Part shown: one piece after another, positions 1-5,189 of the stretch
Numbering within the stretch: the first letter of the stretch is position 1
Layout of the letters: every line of letters starts with the position of its first letter
Assembly (NCBI GenBank): GCA_934754735.1
Contig: CAKVJE010000100.1
Coordinates: 1-5,189 of the forward strand
Length of the DNA stretch: 5,189 nt
Reading direction: 5' to 3'
DNA from: an uncultured Candidatus Melainabacteria bacterium
Lineage (GTDB): Bacteria; Cyanobacteriota; Vampirovibrionia; Gastranaerophilales; Gastranaerophilaceae
Translations under genes and position numbers: made by a program
The notes under the pieces: model-generated
What the model was told of the DNA's origin: nothing
What the model saw: the letters and a program-made list of their open reading frames with translations, nothing else
Database searches by the model: none

Positions 1-2229
1 GTTGTTATTTAGCGTTACTACACCGTTTGAAACTTTAAGTTTATTATTTGGCGCAACACCAAGAATTTTCGCAACAAAACTGACTTTGTCCAATTCAACA
101 GGGTCTAGTTTTCCTTTGTATTTCGCAACAACATTAACAAAAATATTGCCGATATCGTTTTGTAAATCGCTCTTATCAGATGTAATATCGTTCAAATTAA
201 GTTTCGGAATATTTATATTTGCATCCACAAAATTATTCTTAACAGAAGCTTTTGCACTAAGAGCTGAATTTCCAATATATGATGTAATATCAGCAGATGC
301 GTTTTGACCATCAAAATCTAAAACACCTTTGGTATTCTTAACTTCTATACCTTGCATAGCAAATTTATTGCCTAAAAGATTAATTTTTCCCTTTGTAAAG
401 AAATTTTGGTTAAACGCTAAATCTTCAATATCTTTTACAGCACCATAAACTTTCAATTGTAAATCAATCAAACCACCCATGGAATCCAATTTTGGAAGCA
501 TAGATTTAACATCATCAATCATTGTAGCGGTCTGAATTGCATTGAACAAATATGCGATTTCTTGATTCTTTGTATTAACGTCAAAATCGAATTTGCCATA
601 CAAATTGCAAGTCCCGTTAATTGAGATATTTTTACCGTTAACCAAGCCTTTTTTTGTAGTAAATACAGCATTCTGGTCATCGAAAATTAGTGCAGCTTCA
701 GCATCTGTCAAAACTAAGTTAGGAATTTCATTAAAAAAAGTTTTTACATTTCTAAAATTCAAACTACCCCAGACATGCGGATTTTTGCGATTACCTTTTA
801 CAATTATATCAATGTTTCCATTACCTTTAACATCCATAATCGGAACAGGTCCAATTACAAAATTTAAAATTTCATGAATAGGTATAATTTTTTCTTCCGC
901 TGTCGCCAAATCAACATTTTTTGTACTCCAAATATGCATATCAGCGTATTTGACATTATATAATTCAACACCGCCTTTTACCCAAACTTTTTCTGCACCA
1001 CCAGCCGGAACAAATACGTCAAAATTAATATAACGTCCGGTAAAATCCAATTTCACAGTCGCACCTTTAGCATTTGGTATTGGTTTCGTTAAAATTCCAT
1101 TACTGATAAATACATCACCTACAACATCCGGTTCATAAATATCGCCTTTGATAGTAAAATTGCCGATTGCGTCTCCAAAGAATTTATATTTTTTTAATTT
1201 GTAAACATTAAATTCTTCAACTACGATTGGCGGAAGCATGTCTACAATGTCTTCAACACGTGATTTATCGAGTTGAACATTTAAATTTATAGCAGACAAT
1301 GTTTTATCTAAATAATTTGAAAACGAACCGCGTAAAATCGCATGAATATTTTTTGAATTTATGTTTACGGTATTAAAATTAATGATTTTGCTTGTTATTG
1401 AAAAATCAGCATCCACATTCAATAATTCTGGAAATATCATTGATTTGGCATTATCTTTCATAAGAACTGCGCAATTTTTCAATTCTGCATTTAGCTTATA
1501 TTTGTCGACATAAACATTGATTACACCTTTTGTTTCGATTAAATCTTGTGGCAAATATTGACGCAAATAATCGCTAATTGGTGCTAAATCAAAGTTTGAA
1601 ACTTTTATATCGACAACACTTTTTTTGATATCATTGTTACGCGGAAGATAAAGTTTTACAGTCGCATCTGAAATAGAATTGTTTATGTTAAATTTTGTTT
1701 CAGCATTAACTTTTAAGTATCTACGATTTTTCTTAAAGAAAACATTTTCGCCCGTATACATAATAGGTGACTTTAGACCTTTTTGTGTAAGGATTATAGA
1801 GAATTCATCAAGTTTGAAACTGTTACATTTGATTTTTGTTTTGTCTAAGTTTTTGAAGAAGTCTTTATCAAGCTCTATGTCTTTATTAACGCTGGCTTTC
1901 ACAAGCAAATCATCTGCACTGATTGAATTTATGTGAACTCGACCTGTAAGCAGTGGAAGTAATCTTAAATCAATTTTGAAGTTGTTTAACGTAGTTGTAT
2001 CGCGTGTGCTTTTGTCTTCAACAGTAATTCTCATTGCACTAAAAACTGCCTTTGGCAATACATTCAGTCTCAATTTGGGGTTAAGAATTTCGACATTATA
2101 ATTGCTGTTTACGCTGATATTTTCGCAAACAGTCGGAAGCACTTTAGAAAATATTACAGGAACTCCCCCTATCCAAAATGCATAAACGCCTAAAATCAGT
2201 ATTATATATTTATTAAACAATTGTTTCAT
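1..2229 (-). CDS. AsmA/TamB-like inner-membrane-anchored envelope protein, N-terminal 743 residues (C-terminus outside window)
   Basis: The frame is open without a stop from the ATG at 2229 to the window edge. Seen: a short N-terminus (MKQLFNK) followed by one hydrophobic segment at about residues 8-30, a signal anchor, then a long region of alternating beta strands rich in Asn, Asp, Lys and Val with no further membrane segment. Recurrent motifs of the type KG(D/N)xxxPxVxG occur at residues 361-371 and 478-488, and a related strand-rich block lies near 605-650. Family knowledge: this architecture is typical of AsmA, YhdP and TamB relatives, which form long beta-groove bridges across the periplasm and are linked to phospholipid transport or outer-membrane homeostasis. 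Inference: a similar role here. The start is fixed by the anchor beginning right at the Met and by an in-frame stop 30 nt upstream (2257-2259). Which subfamily it belongs to cannot be settled without the C-terminus. Confidence 0.8.
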   Translation of the reverse strand, partial: MKQLFNKYIILILGVYAFWIGGVPVIFSKVLPTVCENISVNSNYNVEILNPKLRLNVLPKAVFSAMRITVEDKSTRDTTTLNNFKIDLRLLPLLTGRVHINSISADDLLVKASVNKDIELDKDFFKNLDKTKIKCNSFKLDEFSIILTQKGLKSPIMYTGENVFFKKNRRYLKVNAETKFNINNSISDATVKLYLPRNNDIKKSVVDIKVSNFDLAPISDYLRQYLPQDLIETKGVINVYVDKYKLNAELKNCAVLMKDNAKSMIFPELLNVDADFSITSKIINFNTVNINSKNIHAILRGSFSNYLDKTLSAINLNVQLDKSRVEDIVDMLPPIVVEEFNVYKLKKYKFFGDAIGNFTIKGDIYEPDVVGDVFISNGILTKPIPNAKGATVKLDFTGRYINFDVFVPAGGAEKVWVKGGVELYNVKYADMHIWSTKNVDLATAEEKIIPIHEILNFVIGPVPIMDVKGNGNIDIIVKGNRKNPHVWGSLNFRNVKTFFNEIPNLVLTDAEAALIFDDQNAVFTTKKGLVNGKNISINGTCNLYGKFDFDVNTKNQEIAYLFNAIQTATMIDDVKSMLPKLDSMGGLIDLQLKVYGAVKDIEDLAFNQNFFTKGKINLLGNKFAMQGIEVKNTKGVLDFDGQNASADITSYIGNSALSAKASVKNNFVDANINIPKLNLNDITSDKSDLQNDIGNIFVNVVAKYKGKLDPVELDKVSFVAKILGVAPNNKLKVSNGVVTLNNN

Positions 2230-2241
2230 TTTAATAAGTAT

Positions 2242-2270
2242 ATAATAGCAATAAAGTTAATAGTTGACAA
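2242..2270 (-). promoter_or_regulatory. Sigma70-type promoter of the AsmA-like gene
   Basis: On the minus strand, TTGTCA (2265-2270) and TATTAT (2242-2247) are separated by exactly 17 nt; each is one mismatch from consensus. Transcription would be expected to start near 2235, only about 6 nt before the ATG at 2229, leaving no room for a Shine-Dalgarno site, and none is visible. The -35 box is part of a 9-nt palindrome, GTTGTCAAC (2263-2271), which could be an operator half or chance. Confidence 0.5.
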
Positions 2271-2293
2271 CACTCCAGATGATTTAGGTTAGG

Positions 2294-2367
2294 GTTAATG
2301 GTGCAAAAAATTGCACCCTACTTCTTTCAATTTAGAAAAGTAGTGTGCAATTTTTTGCACCATTAAC
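2294..2367. repeat. 74-nt near-perfect palindrome (long hairpin)
   Basis: The arms 2294-2316 and 2345-2367 are perfect 23-nt reverse complements. Pairing continues inward after one mismatch (2318-2323 with 2338-2343) around a loop of about 14 nt. Each arm also contains its own small palindrome, GTGCAA-AAAA-TTGCAC, so a cruciform with side hairpins is possible. It lies between two minus-strand genes, 15 nt after the small gene's stop codon. No T-run follows it on either strand, so it does not look like a classic intrinsic terminator. It more resembles a dispersed palindromic (REP or MITE-like) element, although in RNA it could still protect or end the small gene's message. Confidence 0.8.
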
Positions 2368-2382
2368 TTAAAAAGAGTGTGA

Positions 2383-2628
2383 TTATTTAATCAAAGTAGA
2401 GATAAATCTGATAGAATCGTCTGCCAATTCTCTAACGAAATCTTTAGCGATTTTAGAAAGAGGTCTTTCATCAATTTTGTCGAAAATAGCGTAAATTGGA
2501 TCTCCGCCGTTGTTAAATCTCATTTGGCGGTCTTTTTTATTTAAATAGTAGAAATGAAAATCTTCAGGGATTTCTAAAGCACCTGCCGGTTTTTTATTTC
2601 TTTCAATTGCATCGTATGTTGCTGTCAT
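2383..2628 (-). CDS. Small hypothetical soluble protein, 81 residues
   Basis: I do not recognise this protein. It starts MTATYDAIERNKKPAG, has no signal peptide, membrane segment or Cys pair, and is highly charged. The middle (about residues 20-50) looks like short strands with aromatics (FHFYYLNKKD, DPIYAIFDKID). The last 30 residues look helical (PLSKIAKDFVRELADDSIRF). The ATG at 2628 is preferred because AGAGAG lies 9 nt upstream (2638-2643) and a promoter lies just beyond. An in-frame TTG at 2679 would add 17 residues but falls inside that promoter and has no ribosome binding site. It looks like a real gene: isolated signals are correctly placed, codon use matches the window, and no competing frame exists. 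It appears monocistronic, ending before the 74-nt hairpin. Function unknown. Confidence 0.65.
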   Translation of the reverse strand: MTATYDAIERNKKPAGALEIPEDFHFYYLNKKDRQMRFNNGGDPIYAIFDKIDERPLSKIAKDFVRELADDSIRFISTLIK

Positions 2629-2637
2629 TTTTTCTAT

Positions 2638-2643
2638 CTCTCT
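2638..2643 (-). promoter_or_regulatory. Ribosome binding site of the small gene
   Basis: AGAGAG on the minus strand, 9 nt before the ATG at 2628. It is a partial match to the Shine-Dalgarno consensus, but it decides the start in favour of this ATG over the upstream TTG at 2679. Confidence 0.45.
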
Positions 2644-2657
2644 ATTTAAATATCTCT

Positions 2658-2686
2658 TACATATATATAAAGTATACAACTTTCAA
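2658..2686 (-). promoter_or_regulatory. Sigma70-type promoter of the small gene
   Basis: On the minus strand, TTGAAA (2681-2686) and TATGTA (2658-2663) are 17 nt apart within a very AT-rich stretch. The expected transcript start near 2651 gives a leader of about 23 nt containing the AGAGAG site. Because TATATA runs overlap the -10 region, the exact -10 hexamer is uncertain. Confidence 0.4.
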
Positions 2687-2730
2687 AAAATTGCCTTTTT
2701 TTCGTCATTTATTAAGTTTTGTTAAGATGA

Positions 2731-2891
2731 TAATTTTACTCTTGTCAACCGATAATGTGGTCTTTTCTTTTTGGTTACCTTTTTAGATAAATTTAATAAT
2801 ACACTCTTGCTTACCCCACTTTCAAAAAATAGAGTGCGTCGAGCTTGTAGTCACACTTGAGAGGTTGACTTGGATATCTAAAACAAACTAG
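2731..2891. repeat. 161-bp tandem repeat, copy 1
   Basis: First of two full copies of a 161-bp unit running from TAATTTTACTCTTGTCAACC to CAAACTAG. It differs from copy 2 at 10 of 161 positions (about 94% identity) with no indels. Landmarks inside the unit: GTCAACC (2744-2750), a T-rich tract ending GGTTACC, an ACACTC/GAGTG-type inverted pair, and GGTTGAC (2863-2869), which is the inverse of GTCAACC at the start of the next copy. It lies in the 547-nt space between the divergent small gene and response regulator; no convincing gene is present in that space. The stretch 2687-2730 before it holds only a TTAAG direct repeat. Confidence 0.9.
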
Positions 2892-3052
2892 TAATTTTGC
2901 TTATGTCAACCGACAATATGGTCTTTTCTTTTTGGTTACCTTTTTAGGTAAATTTAATAATACACTCTTGCTTACCCCACTTTCAAAGAATGGAGTGTGT
3001 CGAGCTTGTAGTCACAATTGAGAGGTTGACTTGGATATCTAAAACAAACTAG
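2892..3052. repeat. 161-bp tandem repeat, copy 2
   Basis: Second full copy, abutting copy 1 without spacer. Here GGTTACC is followed by a perfect small hairpin, TTACCT-TTTT-AGGTAA (2936-2951), which in copy 1 has one mismatch. Most differences from copy 1 are transitions, consistent with a duplication that has since drifted. Confidence 0.9.
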
Positions 3053-3114
3053 TAATTTTGCTTATGTCAACCGACAATGTGGTCTTTTCTTTTTGGTTAC
3101 TTTTTCTTTTTAGT
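3053..3114. repeat. Tandem repeat, truncated copy 3
   Basis: The first 48 nt (3053-3100) match copy 2 with a single difference. Similarity continues through a 5-nt T insertion to the TTTTTAG at about 3106-3113 and then stops. The rest of the unit is missing, and the sequence instead closes a longer hairpin (3096-3128) right before the response-regulator promoter. Confidence 0.85.
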
Positions 3115-3128
3115 AAAGAAAAAGTAAC
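3096..3128. repeat. 14-bp perfect hairpin at the end of the repeat array
   Basis: GTTACTTTTTCTTT (3096-3109) pairs perfectly with AAAGAAAAAGTAAC (3115-3128) around the loop TTAGT. It occupies the same place in copy 3 as the short hairpin in copy 2. Its stem is AT-rich and it is not followed by a clean T-run, so terminator function is doubtful; it ends exactly where the predicted -35 box of the next gene begins. Confidence 0.8.
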
Positions 3129-3157
3129 TTGCAAAGAAACCATTCTTTTTTTAAAAT
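3129..3157 (+). promoter_or_regulatory. Candidate promoter of the response-regulator gene
   Basis: TTGCAA (3129-3134) and TAAAAT (3152-3157) with a 17-nt spacer. The start of transcription would be near 3164, giving a leader of only about 12 nt that just includes the AGGTGG ribosome binding site. The -10 match is good and the -35 is fair; in AT-rich DNA such matches also arise by chance. Confidence 0.4.
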
Positions 3158-3165
3158 AGGCATAA

Positions 3166-3171
3166 AGGTGG
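3166..3171 (+). promoter_or_regulatory. Ribosome binding site of the response regulator
   Basis: AGGTGG, within AAAGGTGG (3164-3171), lies 4 nt before the ATG at 3176. It is the clearest Shine-Dalgarno match in the window and fixes the start codon. Confidence 0.7.
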
Positions 3172-3175
3172 TTTT

Positions 3176-3889
3176 ATGATTGAAAAGAAAAGAATATTGA
3201 TTGTCGATGATGACACAGAAATCAGGGATTTGTTGGAGTTTGATATTTCGTCAAGCGGGTATTTTGTGGATACGGCTTGTGATGGTATGGAAGGCTTGAA
3301 CAAGGCTTTAAATAATAAATACGACTTGATTTTACTTGATGTTATGATGCCCAAAATGAACGGTTTTGATGTTTGCAAAAACATTCGTCAAGCAAAAATC
3401 AATGTACCGATTTTAATGTTAACAGCAAAAGGTACTATTGGCGATAAAACAAGTGGTTTTGATAGTGGTGCTGATGATTATTTAGTTAAACCATTTGACG
3501 TTCAAGAAGTTTTGTTGAGAATTCGCGTGCTGTTGCGTAGAAATCAACCACCAGTTGAAACAATAATGTCTAATGAAATTTTAGAGGCTGGTGAAATTGA
3601 AATTTTGCCTGACACATTAGAAACAATTATTCTTAATAAGAAAATCAAACTTACACCGACGGAGTTTGAAATTTTGTATTGCTTAATGCAACATTTCAAT
3701 AAACCTGTAACTCTTGCAACACTGTTAGAAGAGGTTTGGGGTTACAGCAGTGACGAAGATGTAAGAATGTTAAGGGTTCACGTTGGCGCATTAAGAAATA
3801 AAATCGAACCTGATACAAAAAATCCTCGATATTTACATACGGTGACAAATGTTGGGTATAAGCTGACACCGTTTGGGGAAGCTTCATAA
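3176..3889 (+). CDS. OmpR/PhoB-family response regulator (receiver plus winged-helix DNA-binding domain)
   Basis: Complete, 237 residues, the usual length for the family. The receiver domain (about 4-120) has the acidic pocket DDD at 11-13, the phospho-acceptor D55 in LLDVMMPKMNG, the switch T83 in LTAK, and K105 with P106 in DDYLVKPF. A linker (about 121-135) leads to the C-terminal winged helix (about 136-232), with LTPTEFEIL at 159-167, the EVWGY loop at 186-190, a recognition helix near 197-210 and the wing TVTNVGYKL at 222-230. All catalytic residues are present, so it should be phosphorylatable. Family knowledge: such proteins dimerise on phosphorylation and bind direct-repeat operators. 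The histidine kinase gene that begins 165 nt downstream on the same strand is the likely partner. Targets are unknown. The wing has TN where many relatives have RG in TVRGVGY. Confidence 0.95.
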   Translation: MIEKKRILIVDDDTEIRDLLEFDISSSGYFVDTACDGMEGLNKALNNKYDLILLDVMMPKMNGFDVCKNIRQAKINVPILMLTAKGTIGDKTSGFDSGADDYLVKPFDVQEVLLRIRVLLRRNQPPVETIMSNEILEAGEIEILPDTLETIILNKKIKLTPTEFEILYCLMQHFNKPVTLATLLEEVWGYSSDEDVRMLRVHVGALRNKIEPDTKNPRYLHTVTNVGYKLTPFGEAS

Positions 3890-3896
3890 ATGGCTG

Positions 3897-4014
3897 GGTG
3901 AATAAGTGAATAGGTGAATGAGTGAATAAGTTCATTTTAGATATTTTCAATGTTTAACGCGTTTTTATTTTAACATATTTAATACGAACTTATTCACCTA
4001 TTCACTTATTCACC
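3897..4014. repeat. Inverted repeat made of GTGAATRR octamers
   Basis: The left arm holds four tandem octamers, GTGAATAA, GTGAATAG, GTGAATGA and GTGAATAA (3898-3929), then GTTC. The right arm (3986-4014) is GAAC followed by three inverted octamers (3990-4013). Arms 3897-3933 and 3986-4014 pair over 29 bp if one octamer of the left arm bulges out, leaving a 52-nt AT-rich loop. The element begins 7 nt after the regulator's stop codon and ends about 40 nt before the kinase start, so it would sit in any shared transcript. No T-run directly follows, so it is not an obvious terminator. A weak TTTAAC/TATTTA promoter-like pair with 17-nt spacing (3953-3981) lies in the loop and could serve the kinase gene. 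Confidence 0.85.
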
Positions 4015-4054
4015 TCAATAAAAATTTTAGAATTACAAAACAAGCGTGGAAAAA

Positions 4055-5189
4055 ATGGTTCAATTTTTTAGCAAAAGAAGATTAAAGATTGCAGAACAGA
4101 TAATTATCGTTATCTTTTTTGCGGTGCTTATTCCGATGACTGTTAGCGGTGTTATTATAAGCAACATTAACCAACAGTCAAACCGTGCGCAACTTCGCTC
4201 GGCAGCCGTTATGATTGCTAATATCGTGTCTGAAGAAATTGATGTCTTTGAACACTCGATTAACAATGAACTTACGCAAATTATTGCAAGCCTCGAATAC
4301 TTGAATAATCCAAACCAAGAACAAAATTATCTTGATAGTATTATTGGTGATTTACCTTTTTACAAAGAGTTAGCAGTTGTTAAAAAAAGCCAGCTTGATA
4401 AATACAAAATGTACAGTATTCAAGATGATTATACCGTATTTAGCCGTCCGATGAAGAATGGACGCTATTTGGTTGCTGTTTTGGATATCAAGAATTTGCA
4501 GAAAAATCTTTTCAAAACTTTAACTGAAGATAAGCGACAAATCTATGTTTTAGTTGGTAAAGATTTGGTTGCAACAAGTAATTATTCACAAGAAGGCTAT
4601 GATAAAAGTATTGCGCAACTTCCGACAAAACTTAAAGAAAACGAGCCTGTAATTTATGGTAATACAAAAAACCAACCGCTTGTTTATTTAAAAAAAACCA
4701 GTCCAGACGTAACAATTATTGTTAATACTTCTGAAATTGTTACAAAACATACGATTGACTACAACCGCGATAAAATCATACTTTCAATCCTGTTAACTGT
4801 GCTAACTGTATTCTTTGTTGTCGGATTATACACATCTTACTTGTATATTAATATTCGTCAGCTTTTCAAAGCAATTATTGCGATATCAAAAGGAAACTAT
4901 GAAAGACGAATTAGGCTATTAACCAATATTTTTACGCCTTTTGAGATTGTTTTCCTTGGAAATGAGTTCAACAGAATGGTTAACCAGATTCACAAGTCTT
5001 ATATTCAGCTCAAAAAGAAGAATAAAGAGCTGAAACAAATGAATGAATTTCGCTCAAATATGATTGATACGGTTAGTCACGAATTTAGAACGCCACTAAC
5101 TAGCATTCAAGGATATACTTCAAGACTTTTAAGACAAGATATTCATATTGATGAAGAAATGAAACAAAAATCATTAAGAACAATAAAAC
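4055..5189 (+). CDS. Sensor histidine kinase, N-terminal 378 residues (Cache-like sensor, HAMP, HisKA; ATPase domain outside window)
   Basis: Seen: a membrane segment at about 15-36, an extracytoplasmic region of roughly 200 residues, a second membrane segment at 241-265, a HAMP-like linker (about 262-315, with FNRM at 305-308), a charged coiled coil (about 317-335), and a HisKA domain with the H-box SHEFRTPLTSIQGY. H342 is the phospho-acceptor; E343 and T346 form the ExxT pattern associated with kinase and phosphatase activity in HisKA enzymes. The extracytoplasmic part opens with a long helix and continues with alternating strands ending in TIIVNTSEIV, which suggests a Cache/PAS-like ligand-binding fold (inference). 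The HAMP lacks the usual proline near its start. The ATG at 4055 follows a weak GTGGA site (4046-4050); a GTG at 4046 would add three residues. It lies downstream of the response regulator and probably phosphorylates it. The catalytic ATP-binding domain is beyond 5189. Confidence 0.92.
   Translation, partial: MVQFFSKRRLKIAEQIIIVIFFAVLIPMTVSGVIISNINQQSNRAQLRSAAVMIANIVSEEIDVFEHSINNELTQIIASLEYLNNPNQEQNYLDSIIGDLPFYKELAVVKKSQLDKYKMYSIQDDYTVFSRPMKNGRYLVAVLDIKNLQKNLFKTLTEDKRQIYVLVGKDLVATSNYSQEGYDKSIAQLPTKLKENEPVIYGNTKNQPLVYLKKTSPDVTIIVNTSEIVTKHTIDYNRDKIILSILLTVLTVFFVVGLYTSYLYINIRQLFKAIIAISKGNYERRIRLLTNIFTPFEIVFLGNEFNRMVNQIHKSYIQLKKKNKELKQMNEFRSNMIDTVSHEFRTPLTSIQGYTSRLLRQDIHIDEEMKQKSLRTIK

Noticed and set aside
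2..307. Open frame on the plus strand; similar ones at 593-877 and 1679-1936
   Set aside because: All lie antisense to the continuous AsmA-like coding frame, are rich in Phe, Leu and Ser as expected of shadow frames, and lack credible ribosome binding sites.
2629..2679. N-terminal extension of the small protein to the TTG at 2679
   Set aside because: The extension overlaps the predicted promoter, has no ribosome binding site, and the ATG at 2628 has a better-placed one.
2731..3114. Repeat array considered as CRISPR
   Set aside because: The units are 161 bp and adjoin directly with no unique spacers between short repeats, and no cas gene is visible.
3096..3128. Hairpin considered as an intrinsic terminator
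   Set aside because: The stem is almost all A-T, no clean T-run follows, and no gene on the plus strand upstream needs terminating.
3151..3384. Minus-strand open frame over the start of the response regulator
   Set aside because: It is antisense to the conserved receiver domain, and its composition is that of a shadow frame.
3696..3950. Minus-strand open frame with FTHSPIHLFT near its start
   Set aside because: The peptide is just the translated octamer repeat, and the remainder is antisense to the DNA-binding domain of the regulator.
4060..4266. Minus-strand open frame over the kinase N-terminus
   Set aside because: It is antisense to the first membrane segment and following helix of the kinase, with no start signals of its own.

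Overview
The window is AT-rich bacterial DNA holding four protein genes, two of them cut by the window edges, plus an unusually high load of intergenic repeats. An AsmA/TamB-like envelope protein implies a cell with an outer membrane. The base composition, the style of the OmpR-type regulator and the palindromic intergenic repeats would fit an uncultured gut lineage such as Vampirovibrionia/Gastranaerophilales (non-photosynthetic relatives of cyanobacteria). That placement is an impression from the sequence, not a demonstrated assignment.

Layout. Positions 1-2229 (minus strand) encode the first 743 residues of a large AsmA-like protein with an N-terminal membrane anchor; its C-terminus lies beyond position 1. 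A strong-looking promoter sits only a few bases from its start codon. Between it and the next gene is a 74-nt near-perfect hairpin (2294-2367). Positions 2383-2628 (minus strand) encode an 81-residue soluble protein that I do not recognise, with its own promoter and ribosome binding site. Positions 2731-3128 hold a tandem array with a 161-bp period (two full copies and a truncated third that ends in a 14-bp hairpin), directly before a plausible promoter. Positions 3176-3889 (plus strand) encode a complete OmpR/PhoB-type response regulator. A 165-nt gap follows, containing a large inverted repeat built from GTGAATRR octamers (3897-4014). Positions 4055-5189 (plus strand) encode the first 378 residues of a membrane-bound sensor histidine kinase, cut just after its phospho-accepting histidine region.

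The regulator and kinase are adjacent, co-directional and of matching families, so they very probably form one two-component system that senses something outside the inner membrane. The envelope protein and the small protein are transcribed divergently from them, separated by the repeat array; no functional link can be shown from the sequence. The genes belong to recognisable families apart from the small protein. The unexplained content is the three different intergenic repeat families packed into about 1.8 kb.
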